64,000 nt of DNA from Bacteroides sp. (GCA_017471925.1 JAFURM010000059.1:18178-82177), one strand, 5' to 3'. Positions 47,090-55,722 are shown, counted from the first letter of the stretch. The notes: generated by a model from the letters alone, not told the origin. Numbers and translations: made by a program.

Positions 47090-47263
47090 AGAGCCTGTTT
47101 TGAATTTATTCCATTCTTTTATTATTCGCTTTCCATGAGTTTCTTTTCGGCTTTTTTGCCCGTTCTTTCTCGTCACATAGCCCGCTATGCTCCTTGAAAG
47201 AACAAACAAAATATCTCGAAAAGGCTCCTCATAAAAAGGCTGAATAAATTCAAAACAGACTCT
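47090..47263. mobile_element. MITE-like element, copy 2 (174 bp)
   Basis: This copy has the same length as copy 1 (11314-11487), with five base differences by eye. The left terminal inverted repeat starts AGAGCCTGTTTTGAATTT (one change in this copy) and the right end is AAATTCAAAACAGACTCT. It begins 17 bp after the PCMD gene stop and ends 44 bp before the stop of the converging glycosyltransferase gene. There is no coding capacity. It might act as a bidirectional transcription terminator at this site. Confidence 0.85.
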
Positions 47264-47307
47264 TACAGTTTTGTAATTTACAGATTTGTAAAGGATATGA
47301 AGTCCGC

Positions 47308-48483
47308 TTATTTCCTCATGAACTCACTCTTCTTCCTCAGCAGGCAGGCCAGTCGCCATCGCAGCGACTGGAGCGGCTGCAGCAGGTCGAAGAGGGGCAG
47401 GGTGGCGTAGTAGCGTCGTTGCTCGCCCAGGTCGCGGGCCGTCTTGTTCACCACGAAGGCCTGCACGCCCCAGCGCATCAGGAACAGCAGCGGTGCAACG
47501 CCCACCATCACCCATCGGGCTTGCAGGATGCCCATCACGACAATGGCTATCCAGGCCGCATGAAACAGCAGACGGGTGCAGGTCTCCATCCCCCACAGCC
47601 ATCCCTGCCATCCCCGATAGTATCGGGAGGTGGCGGCATAGCCAATCTTCTCTTCCCTCCACTGCTTCTTGTAGTCGGGCGGCAACAGCCGCATCACGGC
47701 GCGTGCGTCTGTCTCCACACGGGTATTGTCGCCATTGGCCACGGCGTTCACAAAGAGGTCATCGTCGCCCCGCTGCAAATCCAGGTGGGCCGAGAATCCC
47801 TTTTGCTCATAGAAGAGGTCCCGCCGATAGGCCAGGTTGCGCCCTATGCCCATGTAGGGCTTTCCGGCGAGGGCCGAGCCTAAGTAGCGCATGCCGTCGA
47901 AGAGGTTGTCCCATGCCACGCGCTTGTGAAACCATCCTTTCCCCCTTTCATAGCCGCTGTAGCCCAGCACCACCTGCGTGTGTGAAGTGAAGTTGCGGGC
48001 CATCAGGCGCAGCCATTGGTTGCCGGCCGGCCGGCAACCGGCATCGGTAAACACCAGCCACCCATACTTGCTGGCCTTTATGCCCAGCGTCAGGGCCAGC
48101 TTCTTGCGGCTGATGTAGCGCGAAGAGTCGGGGATGAAGCTATGATAGAGATGGGCATACCGTTCGCTCGTGCGGGTCAGGAAGTCCTTGCTCCTGTTGT
48201 CCTTCTCGTCCAGGATGACGATGACCTCATACGAGGGATAGTCCTGCTCCAGCAGGGCCTGCAGGTTGCGCTGCAGCTCCTCGTGCTCCTCATATCCGGC
48301 ATAGACGATGACCGACAGTGGCGGCAGCTCCTGGGCGAAGTGCAGGGCGTTTTGTGAGGCGGCCACCTGGCGGCGGTGAATGCGGTTGTAGAGAGAGAGG
48401 AAATAGACGAGTTGGATGATGAACAGGGTTGCAGCAATGGCTATTAAGGTCGTCTCCGCTGTGTTGAATGTGAATGCTTCCAT
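47308..48483 (-). CDS. membrane-bound family 2 glycosyltransferase
   Basis: The protein is 391 residues from the ATG at 48481-48483. Twelve further in-frame codons upstream are possible. One N-terminal membrane segment (about residues 10-30) precedes a GT2 domain. The GT2 domain has LPPLSVIVYAGYEEHEELQR, DEKDNRSKDF, VFTDAGCRPAG and RGDDDLFVNAVA (DxD-like and catalytic acidic residues). Two more hydrophobic segments lie near residues 295-345. It is probably processive or lipid-linked polysaccharide synthesis at the inner membrane; the product cannot be named. It is a single gene converging on the MITE copy. Confidence 0.85.
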   Translation of the reverse strand: MEAFTFNTAETTLIAIAATLFIIQLVYFLSLYNRIHRRQVAASQNALHFAQELPPLSVIVYAGYEEHEELQRNLQALLEQDYPSYEVIVILDEKDNRSKDFLTRTSERYAHLYHSFIPDSSRYISRKKLALTLGIKASKYGWLVFTDAGCRPAGNQWLRLMARNFTSHTQVVLGYSGYERGKGWFHKRVAWDNLFDGMRYLGSALAGKPYMGIGRNLAYRRDLFYEQKGFSAHLDLQRGDDDLFVNAVANGDNTRVETDARAVMRLLPPDYKKQWREEKIGYAATSRYYRGWQGWLWGMETCTRLLFHAAWIAIVVMGILQARWVMVGVAPLLFLMRWGVQAFVVNKTARDLGEQRRYYATLPLFDLLQPLQSLRWRLACLLRKKSEFMRK

Positions 48484-48800
48484 CGCTTCTTTGAGATTTA
48501 TTGGCTGCGAAGATAGCATTTAGAAATGAAATAACCGCAACATCTCGGAAAATATCTTCGCTCAATGGTTGATTGATGGCCGAAGTGCTCAGCCGCTGAA
48601 CGGTGGTGGTGCTCAGCGGCTCAGCACTTGGGTGGTGTTGTAATCATTTACTTGGTATAAGTAAAATTGGTACTAATTGCTTAAGAATCAGCGGTGTATG
48701 GTATTTGTTAATGAAATCTCACTCAAAGTTCCTTTTTTGCCCCTGAAAAACCCCTTTATGAGTCTGTAAGTATAAAATATGTTAATCTATTGTTCGTATT

Positions 48801-48831
48801 TTTGGCCTTTGTTAAAGAAACGTTACTTTTG
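48801..48831 (+). promoter_or_regulatory. promoter of the peptide-adhesin operon
   Basis: TTTG (48801-48804) and TACTTTTG (48824-48831) are separated by 19 bp, an excellent Bacteroidetes promoter. The predicted transcript start is near 48838, more than 310 nt before the first ORF. Nothing coding is seen in 48484-48800. Confidence 0.75.
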
Positions 48832-48837
48832 CCCACG

Positions 48838-49153
48838 GAATATGGCTAAGTGTAGTCAGTTCTTAAAATGAAGCGTTATTGAAATTATCTTCTCACATCA
48901 AACTTCGCAACTTTGATTTTAATCCCTGAAGATGATGACAATAGCGCTCACGTTTGTGTTTTATATATGATGCCGCATGGTATATGCGGTATTGTATAGG
49001 TATACATAGGCGTGGGTAGCTGTTGTTTATCCAGGGAAAAGGCAATGCGAAGGCCTGATGTGAGGATAAACGAAATACAGTTCCCTACGCTTTGTGTTTT
49101 TTTATTCGTCGCTATCGGGGGAATGTAGCGGCATAACTAAAACATTTACGTAT
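48838..49153 (+). promoter_or_regulatory. long structured 5' leader upstream of the peptide-adhesin operon
   Basis: About 315 nt lie between the predicted transcript start and the 38-codon ORF. A hairpin CCGCAT/ATGCGG occurs near 48973-48989. A larger structure pairs GCGTGGGTAGCTG (49010-49022) with CAGTTCCCTACGC (49078-49090) imperfectly. A perfect inner stem GTTTATCC (49025-49032) with GGATAAAC (49064-49071) lies inside it. TTTGTGTTTTTTT follows immediately, so the whole looks like an attenuator or a terminator-type riboregulator. No known riboswitch class was recognised. Confidence 0.55.
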
Positions 49154-49270
49154 ATGGAAAACAAGAACTGGATGACCTATGAAGCTCCCGCAGTGGAGGT
49201 CGTAGAGGTTGAAGTAGAAAAAGGATTCGCTTTTTCGACAGAACCCGAAGGAGATGGCCAAGGAGAGTAA
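49154..49270 (+). CDS. short acidic peptide ORF (38 residues) preceding the adhesin
   Basis: ATG at 49154 to TAA at 49268-49270. The product begins MENKNWMTYEAPAVE, continues EVVEVEVEKGFAFS, and ends with a Gly/Glu-rich tail. It is strongly acidic (one third Glu or Asp) and has no signal peptide. The YEAP-VEVVEVEVEKGFA pattern recalls short ORFs that often precede surface lipoprotein genes in Bacteroides (recognition from memory, not searched). It is 24 bp before the adhesin gene and under the same promoter. It may be a leader peptide, a secreted peptide or a chaperone-like partner. Function is unknown. Confidence 0.6.
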   Translation: MENKNWMTYEAPAVEVVEVEVEKGFAFSTEPEGDGQGE

Positions 49271-49294
49271 CAAATCTGTTAACATTGTGAAACG

Positions 49295-52200
49295 ATGAAA
49301 CCCAAACGATTATTCGGACTGATGTCGTTGGGCGCATTGGCTTTTCTGCCCGGCTGCCAGAACGACAATGACGAAATGGGAGTCATTTCCCAGAAGTCAA
49401 ACGTGATTATTACTGCTACAATGGACGGTGGTGCGGATACACGTACCATCCTGGGCGGTGACGATGGTAAAAAAGTGTATTGGCAAGAAGGTGACAAACT
49501 GAGCGTCTTCCTGGCTAACGCACGCAACCAGAAATTCGGTATCATAAATGGTGCAGGAAGCAATTATGCCGAGTTTCAGGGCGAAGAGGGCCTGATTATT
49601 TCGGGCGGTACAGGCGCAGCCAATGCCATGACCAATGTGGGCTATTATCCTTATTCCAAGGAAATCAGCGTGACGCAGGGTGAATCGGGCGCATATACCC
49701 TGAATGTTGTCCTGCCTGCCGTGCAGCAGTTCGTGAATGCTTCTTTCGGCCAGGAAGCATGGCCCATGATAGCTGTGGCTGAGACTAAGAACGACTTTAA
49801 CTTAGCATTCAAGGCAGTGGCAACCTCCTGGAAACTTCCCCTGAAGGGTACGGCCAGGATTGTGAAGGCCTACGTGAAGAGTACAGCCAAAGGATTGGCC
49901 GGTGCTGCTACAGTAACGGCTTCCAATACAGTCGTTCCCGTATTGACAATGACCGAGGATGCTACCTCCACCATCACATTGGATTGTGGCGAGAATGGCG
50001 TGCAACTCAGTGAGAGTGATGCCACGACTTTCGTTTTTGTCATTCCTCCAGGAACTTATGCGGCTGGTGACCTGACGGTTACTTTCGTTGATGACCAGGG
50101 TAAGTGTATGACGGTGGCAACAGCAAAAGCATACACCATTGAACGTAACGAACCGTTGAACTTCAATGAAAGGACTTATGCAGGAACTGAAGATGCCCCC
50201 ACCGAGCTCAGCCTGCTGCAGGCTGCCATTGAGGCTGGAGAAGCTTCCTATACGCTGACCGATGACATTACGGTAGGTGCCAGTGACAGCAAAATCGTTA
50301 TCCCCGTGAATACAACCTTCACTTTGGACTTGAACGGCAAGACCATTACGGGTAGCAATCTGGACTTCCTGGACAACAAAGGCACGTTGACTATCTCTAA
50401 CGGTAAGGTCGCAACAGACGCCGCCATCACCGATGGCTCTAACCGTCGTTGCATCTACAACAGGGCAGGAGCCACGATGACCATTGACGGCGTGGAGTTT
50501 GTCCAGACTTGTGAGTCATGGGGAGCCGCTGTCAACAATGCCGGTACCATGGTGATTGAAGATGCCACAGTGGACTCCAAATATTGGTCCATTTGGAATG
50601 AAACGGCCACGGGCAACCTGACCATCAAGGGCGGTACTTATAACTGCAACTCCTATACGGAAAGCGATGAGAGTTCGAATGGTGGCCTGAACGGTAATCC
50701 CACCTATTCTTATATGATTAAGAATACCAGTGGCGCGTCCCTGACCATTGATGGCGGTACATTCAACTGTACCCACGGCTTTGCAACCTTGGAGAGTGGG
50801 TCTAAAACTGTCATCAATGGTGGTGAAATCAATCATGTGGGCCAATTCACAATTTCTTCACACACTTTCCATGTTTATGGAGCAGCAACGGCATTGACCA
50901 TAAATGATTGTAAGATAAAGTGGAATACTCAGTATATAGCTGCCGGTGGCTCTTCTTTGGTTTGGCTTACTGAATCTGTAAATGCTGCCAACATCGCTAT
51001 CGCTGGTGGCCTTTATGACCTGACGAAGGTGACAAACGACAGTGAAACAGCTCTTGCCGTGACCTTCGTGGACAGCGGTGACGCCACCTATCCCTACAAG
51101 GCCGTTGATGCCGGCTATAAGCAAGTGGATGCCACCAACTACGAAATCTACAATGCCAACGGCTTGAAGTGGTTAGCCACGGAAGTGAACGGCGGCAACA
51201 ACTTTGAAGACGCCACGATCAAGCTGACTGCCCCTATCGACCTCAACAATGAGGCTTGGACACCGATAGGCTCAATGACCGACAAGAAGTATTTCCAAGG
51301 CATTTTCGATGGCGGCAACCAAACCATCTCTAATCTCAAGGTGAGCGTGGAAAATAATGCAGCCGGCCTCTTCGGTGCAGTGGAAAACTGTGTGACAATC
51401 AAGAATGTAGTCATCAGCAAGGCTGTCGTATCTTCCAACCGTCAAGCCGGTGCGCTGGTCGGTTTCTTCCAGGAAAACGGTGCACAGCGTGGCACGCCCA
51501 CCATCTCCAACTGTAGCGTGAGCGACGTAACCGTTACGGTGACTCCCAACCAGCTGGAGGACGGCAGCTATGACAATGGCGACAAGGCCGGTGGCCTTGT
51601 GGGCTATACGGCCAGCGAGGTGAAGATAGAGAACTGTAAGGTGAGCGGTGGCACCATTACCGGCTATCGCGACCTGGGTGGCCTCGTGGGTATGGCCAAC
51701 TCTACCACTCAATACGGAAAGGCTACTATCACGGGCTGTACCGTGGAGAATGTCAACGTCGTTTATAGCGCAACCAATGCTTACAAGGAGACTGCCCCCA
51801 CCACCTTCGGCGAAATCTATGGCCGTGACGGTGCGGATGGCGTGACTGTCGTTGAAAACACTACCGCTACGAATGTCACGATTACGTGGCCGGAAGAAGT
51901 GGTGGCTTTGGCTGATGGCAAGGCATACCTGACTTTTGCTGATGCTGCGCTTGCTGTGTCTGACAATGGGGTCATTACATTGATGGCTGGTGATATAGAT
52001 TTGCCGACTCAGATAGGTGACGGAAGTACAACAAAGACGGTAACGGTTAAGGGTGCCGGCCAAGATAAGACTAATTTGAAGGGTGCTACAAATTCTAACG
52101 CTAATTATCCTGGCAACTATGCTCACAACATGACCCTGAAGTTTGAGGACTTGACCTATACTACAGCCAACAAAGGTTACAACGGTGGCTTTGGTCATGC

Positions 52201-53521
52201 GGCAAGCGTAGAATTTACTAACTGTAAGATTGTGGGCCAATTCTATGCACAGAGCAATGCTCCCCATAAATTTGTCGATTGTACCATTGATCCGCTCACT
52301 GGTTATCTCTACACTTATGCATCAGATTGTGATTTCACAAGATGTACGTTCAGCGCTTCCGAAGGTAAGGCTTTGCAGGTTTATGAAGATGCTAATTCGG
52401 GTGAGAATACGGTCAATATTACCAATTGTACGTTTACTGCTGCCAAGCAAGCGCAAACTTGGGATGGTAAGCCTGTGACTGCAATTGATATCAACAGTAA
52501 TGGTGCCAAGTTCGTAGTGAACATTTCAGGATGTACGGTTACTGGTTTCCCCACTGGTTTGAATAGCAACAGTACTCTTTGGAATGTAAAGAACTTGAAT
52601 GCTGACATTACGGTGAATGTGGACAATCAGCAGGTATATCCTTTTTATAAAGAGGTAGATGGTGGTTATGAAATTTCTTCTGCCGACGGTATGAAGTGGC
52701 TCTCCTCACAGGTTGCAGCCGGCACTACCTTCTCCGGCAAGACCATTACCTTGACTGCCGACATCGACCTCAACAATGAGGCTTGGACACCGATAGGTTA
52801 TGGCTTCGGTGGCACGGACAGCAAGTGCTTCCATGGCACCTTCGACGGAAACGGCAAGACCATCAAGAATCTGAACATCGAGGAAGGTAAGTCTGCCACT
52901 GCCGGCCTGTTCGGCTACACTTCCGCTGCAACCATCAAGAACTTCACGCTGGAAAACGTGACGATTAATGTGGAGACTCCGGGTGAAGGAGGTACGGGTG
53001 CTGTGGTAGGCGTACTGACCAATTGCTCAGCCGACCAAGGCGTTATCGGTGTTACCGTGAAGGGAACCGTCAGCATTAACGCCACGAGAAGAGTGGGCGG
53101 CATCGTTGGTTATGCCGATGGCCCGGTAAGCGGCTGTACAGTTACAGGTGCTTCTCTGAAGGCAATCCCCAATCTGGACGGTACCACTTATGACAATGGC
53201 GATAAGGTGGGCGGTATTGCCGGTTATATGAATAATAATAACAACGTCAACATTGTGAACAACAAGGTTGAGAATGTTGCCATTGAGGGTTATCGTGACC
53301 TGGGTGGCGTTGCCGGTGCCGGCTATGGCACAGTCACCGGCAACACGGTGACAACCGCCACCATCAAGGCTGTAGGCGTTGATGGTAGCTATGCTGATAG
53401 CAATGTGCCGGGCTATGTGGCTTCTGTAGTAGGCCGTAAACAGGGCACTGCCACGGTAGATCAGAATACAACTACTGGTGTCACCATGTCCATTAACGGT
53501 GAAACTCAAACCGAAGAATGA
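49295..53521 (+). CDS. large surface lipoprotein: fimbrillin-like N-terminal domain plus beta-helix/GLUG repeats
   Basis: The 1408-residue protein has a lipobox FLPGC near residue 21, followed by QNDNDE, an acidic export-type signal for the cell surface. Residues of about 30-295 resemble a fimbrillin (Mfa-like) domain (TRTILGG, KVYWQEGDKLSVF). From about residue 300 parallel beta-helix segments with GTLTISNGK-type rungs appear. Two GLUG-type modules (about 640-860 and 1125-1400) follow, each opening with a DLNNEAWTPIG motif and carrying GGLVGYT or GGIVGYA and GYRDLGG. The modules share a 35-nt identical stretch (51236-51270 and 52763-52797). A role in adhesion is inferred. Confidence 0.88.
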   Translation: MKPKRLFGLMSLGALAFLPGCQNDNDEMGVISQKSNVIITATMDGGADTRTILGGDDGKKVYWQEGDKLSVFLANARNQKFGIINGAGSNYAEFQGEEGLIISGGTGAANAMTNVGYYPYSKEISVTQGESGAYTLNVVLPAVQQFVNASFGQEAWPMIAVAETKNDFNLAFKAVATSWKLPLKGTARIVKAYVKSTAKGLAGAATVTASNTVVPVLTMTEDATSTITLDCGENGVQLSESDATTFVFVIPPGTYAAGDLTVTFVDDQGKCMTVATAKAYTIERNEPLNFNERTYAGTEDAPTELSLLQAAIEAGEASYTLTDDITVGASDSKIVIPVNTTFTLDLNGKTITGSNLDFLDNKGTLTISNGKVATDAAITDGSNRRCIYNRAGATMTIDGVEFVQTCESWGAAVNNAGTMVIEDATVDSKYWSIWNETATGNLTIKGGTYNCNSYTESDESSNGGLNGNPTYSYMIKNTSGASLTIDGGTFNCTHGFATLESGSKTVINGGEINHVGQFTISSHTFHVYGAATALTINDCKIKWNTQYIAAGGSSLVWLTESVNAANIAIAGGLYDLTKVTNDSETALAVTFVDSGDATYPYKAVDAGYKQVDATNYEIYNANGLKWLATEVNGGNNFEDATIKLTAPIDLNNEAWTPIGSMTDKKYFQGIFDGGNQTISNLKVSVENNAAGLFGAVENCVTIKNVVISKAVVSSNRQAGALVGFFQENGAQRGTPTISNCSVSDVTVTVTPNQLEDGSYDNGDKAGGLVGYTASEVKIENCKVSGGTITGYRDLGGLVGMANSTTQYGKATITGCTVENVNVVYSATNAYKETAPTTFGEIYGRDGADGVTVVENTTATNVTITWPEEVVALADGKAYLTFADAALAVSDNGVITLMAGDIDLPTQIGDGSTTKTVTVKGAGQDKTNLKGATNSNANYPGNYAHNMTLKFEDLTYTTANKGYNGGFGHAASVEFTNCKIVGQFYAQSNAPHKFVDCTIDPLTGYLYTYASDCDFTRCTFSASEGKALQVYEDANSGENTVNITNCTFTAAKQAQTWDGKPVTAIDINSNGAKFVVNISGCTVTGFPTGLNSNSTLWNVKNLNADITVNVDNQQVYPFYKEVDGGYEISSADGMKWLSSQVAAGTTFSGKTITLTADIDLNNEAWTPIGYGFGGTDSKCFHGTFDGNGKTIKNLNIEEGKSATAGLFGYTSAATIKNFTLENVTINVETPGEGGTGAVVGVLTNCSADQGVIGVTVKGTVSINATRRVGGIVGYADGPVSGCTVTGASLKAIPNLDGTTYDNGDKVGGIAGYMNNNNNVNIVNNKVENVAIEGYRDLGGVAGAGYGTVTGNTVTTATIKAVGVDGSYADSNVPGYVASVVGRKQGTATVDQNTTTGVTMSINGETQTEE

Positions 53522-53555
53522 CGCCACACTTACAAGCATAAATAAGTGACTCGTA

Positions 53556-53602
53556 GGGAGGTCGTCTCTGCCTGCTTTGGGAAGAGGCGACCTCTTGTTT
53601 TT
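53556..53602 (+). terminator. terminator after the adhesin gene
   Basis: GAGGTCGTCTCT (from 53558) pairs with AGAGGCGACCTC (ending near 53594) and is followed by TTGTTTTT. It lies about 37 bp past the adhesin stop. Confidence 0.8.
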
Positions 53603-53655
53603 ACGGGCCGCTCTGCCTTGGAAGTGGCGGATAACCTTTTAATCCCTCTTGTACG

Positions 53656-53748
53656 ATGATTTACTTTGTGGCCTATCTGGCTTTCCTTTTCGTGGTCTAC
53701 CTGAGCATCTACTTCCAGCTTCGCCAGACGAAGAGCGTGGAAGAGTAG
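53656..53748 (+). CDS. single-TM microprotein ORF (30 residues)
   Basis: ATG at 53656 to TAG at 53746-53748. The product begins MIYFVAYLAFLFVVYLSIYF, a good membrane helix of about 20 residues. It then ends in a short polar tail (QLRQTKSVEE) with positive charges next to the helix. It follows the adhesin terminator, so it would need its own promoter, which is not obvious. It is too small to be conclusive; codon use is normal for the genome by eye. If real it is a small inner-membrane protein. Confidence 0.4.
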   Translation: MIYFVAYLAFLFVVYLSIYFQLRQTKSVEE

Positions 53749-53819
53749 GCAGTGCGCTCATATTACACCTTATTATATTATAAACCTGTTGACGGAATTA
53801 AGTACGCACTAAATTGATG

Positions 53820-53922
53820 TTATATTTGGCGGTAGAGGCCCTTTTTATGCTTTGTTCCGCCAATTATAGGGGTTATATTTGGCGGAATGGATATGTTTTT
53901 ATACCTTTACCGCCAAATATAA
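53820..53922 (+). promoter_or_regulatory. promoter embedded in two tandem inverted repeats upstream of the AAA ATPase gene
   Basis: Arms are TTATATTTGGCGG (53820-53832), CCGCCAATTATA (53857-53868), TTATATTTGGCGG (53873-53885) and CCGCCAAATATAA (53910-53922). Each neighbouring pair is an inverted repeat. The plus-strand arms contain TATATTTG. The second (53874-53881) is 19 bp from a TTTG at 53851-53854, giving a canonical promoter. The last arm ends 1 nt before the ATG at 53924. Binding to the palindromes could block both transcription and initiation. In the longer gap 53749-53819 nothing else is seen. Confidence 0.8.
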
Positions 53923-53923
53923 A

Positions 53924-55330
53924 ATGCGTGTTATGGATATAATCGGCAGAATATCAGAAATAAACGAACTCAGTAGGATTATGGAATCACCTACATCAGA
54001 GTTCGTTATGGTGTATGGCAGACGTCGTGTGGGGAAAACATACCTTATCCGGGAATATTTTGCCAACGATTTTGCTTTCTATGCCACCGGTATCGCGCAA
54101 GGCAGTTTGCAGGAACAACTGTTGAATTTCAAGATGACATTGGCTGCGGCCGACCCTTCTTTGCCTATAACCAATATACGGAATTGGTTTGAGGCTTTTG
54201 ATGCGTTGAAACGATTGTTGGAGAAATCAAAGTTCAGGAAAAAGGTGGTATTCCTTGATGAACTTCCTTGGATGGATACGCCCCGCTCCAACTTTATCAA
54301 GGCGTTGGAGCATTTTTGGAATACATGGGCTTCTGCACGCAATGATGTCATACTGATTGTCTGTGGCTCGGCCGCTTCGTGGATGGTTAAGAATATTGTA
54401 AAGAATCATGGCGGACTCCATAATCGGCTGACTTGCAAAATCAAGCTGAATCCTTTTACATTGGCCGAATGCAAGAGCTATTTGCATTCTTTGGGAATAC
54501 GGTGGGAGAACCGTATGATAGTGGAGTGCTATATGATTTTGGGTGGTATCCCGTATTATCTTAGAATGTTGGACAAACGGTTGAGCTTGGCACAGAATGT
54601 CGACCGCCTGTTCTTTTCGGACTCGGCCTTGCTACAGGATGAGTTTGTCAATCTGTATGCTTCGCTGTTCAAGAACTCTTCGGAATATGTCCGTATCATC
54701 GAGGTGTTGGCGAAGAAGAAAGCCGGATTCACCCGTGATGAAATACGCCTGCAATTGAAGTTGAACGACGGCGGAAGTTTTACCCGTCGGTTGGAGGAAC
54801 TGGAACAATGCGGATTCATCAGAAAATACAAGTCGGCAGGAGAGGTAGCCGCCATGTATCAGTTGGTGGACTTTTATAGTTTGTTCTATTTTCAGTTCCA
54901 GAAGAAAGAACGGGGTTATGACACGGACACATGGATGCATCTGACCGGAACCCCCGCTTATTACAACTGGTGTGGTCTGTCGTTTGAAAAACTATGTTTG
55001 GTGCATTTGCCGCAAGTCAAGCAGGCTTTGGGTATTTCGGGAGTCAGCACAAACAGTTTTGTCTATTATTCTAAAGAAGCGCAGATAGACCTTGTGATAG
55101 AACGCGGAGACAATGTTGTGAATCTGTGTGAAATGAAATTTGCGGATGATGAATATGTGATAACCAAAGCCTATTCGGAAAAGCTAAAGCAGAAAGTGGC
55201 TGTACTCCGAACATTCTACAAGCACCGGAAAACCATACAGCTTACACTGATAGCATCGAACGGTGTGAAGCGGAATGAGTATTTTTATAGTTTGGTGCAA
55301 CAGGATTTGTCGTTGGATATATTTTTGTAA
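53924..55330 (+). CDS. AAA ATPase with PD-(D/E)xK-like C-terminal domain (archaeal ATPase/DUF234 type)
   Basis: The protein is 468 residues from the ATG at 53924 (ATG 53933 is an alternative). Its first residues are followed by IIGRISEINELSRIM, then a P-loop in MVYGRRRVGKTYLIREYF. A Walker B follows in KVVFLDELPWMD, and further on VCGSAASWM and NRLTCKIKLNPF. A winged-helix part appears near KKAGFTRDEIRLQLKL. The C-terminal segment EAQIDLVIERGDNVVNLCEMKFA has D...ExK spacing of the PD-(D/E)xK fold. It is a stand-alone gene of uncertain function. Related ATPases are scattered in Bacteroides and may be mobile. It has lower GC than its neighbours by eye. Confidence 0.85.
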   Translation: MRVMDIIGRISEINELSRIMESPTSEFVMVYGRRRVGKTYLIREYFANDFAFYATGIAQGSLQEQLLNFKMTLAAADPSLPITNIRNWFEAFDALKRLLEKSKFRKKVVFLDELPWMDTPRSNFIKALEHFWNTWASARNDVILIVCGSAASWMVKNIVKNHGGLHNRLTCKIKLNPFTLAECKSYLHSLGIRWENRMIVECYMILGGIPYYLRMLDKRLSLAQNVDRLFFSDSALLQDEFVNLYASLFKNSSEYVRIIEVLAKKKAGFTRDEIRLQLKLNDGGSFTRRLEELEQCGFIRKYKSAGEVAAMYQLVDFYSLFYFQFQKKERGYDTDTWMHLTGTPAYYNWCGLSFEKLCLVHLPQVKQALGISGVSTNSFVYYSKEAQIDLVIERGDNVVNLCEMKFADDEYVITKAYSEKLKQKVAVLRTFYKHRKTIQLTLIASNGVKRNEYFYSLVQQDLSLDIFL

Positions 55331-55563
55331 CACCACCGAAAGTAATACTTCGTTGTTTTCTTTCGTTCTGCGAATTTACACAAAAGCTTTAAAACTGCGT
55401 TTGATATATTATAAGGGCATCTTTATCATAAGGGGCATCGCCTCTCAAGAAAACGCCCATGCAGCATCGGCGGATACGACATGCTGACGTCAGGCTCGGT
55501 TACTATTTTGATGTAGCCGGGCCTGATGTCGTCTTCCGGCCTCGGAAGAGACATTTTCACATG

Positions 55564-55594
55564 AAAAGTGGTCACTTTGGGCCACTTTTCTTGT
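55564..55594 (+). terminator. terminator-like hairpin between the AAA ATPase and V-ATPase genes
   Basis: AAAAGTGG (55564-55571) pairs with CCACTTTT (55582-55589) across a 10-nt loop, then CTTGTTG. The T-tract is short, so the strength is uncertain. Confidence 0.55.
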
Positions 55595-55644
55595 TGCATC
55601 TTAATTTCTTTTCCCTAAAATAGGTGGCAAACAATAAATTTTTG

Positions 55645-55652
55645 TATTTTTG
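55645..55652 (+). promoter_or_regulatory. -7 box for the V-type ATPase operon
   Basis: TATTTTTG matches TAnnTTTG, 70 bp before the subunit E start codon. No clear -33 TTTG at 19-21 bp. Confidence 0.55.
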
Positions 55653-55722
55653 GCGTGATTCTGTTGACGCATAATGGATGAAAACTAATTATTGTAATAA
55701 ATTATAAAAATACTCCTTTGAT

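Larger units (their letters stand above)
55331..55722. other. intergenic region before the V-ATPase operon, with a strong stem-loop
   Basis: No coding frame is credible. GACGTCAGGCTCGG (55486-55499) pairs fully (two G-T pairs) with CCGGGCCTGATGTC (55517-55530) around a 17-nt loop. A second stem-loop with a T-rich tail is listed separately. A TATTTTTG -7 box lies at 55645-55652. Confidence 0.6.

Noticed and set aside
49001-49100. Cobalamin or c-di-GMP riboswitch in the adhesin leader
   Set aside because: The conserved core boxes of these classes were not found; only generic stems and a T-run are visible.
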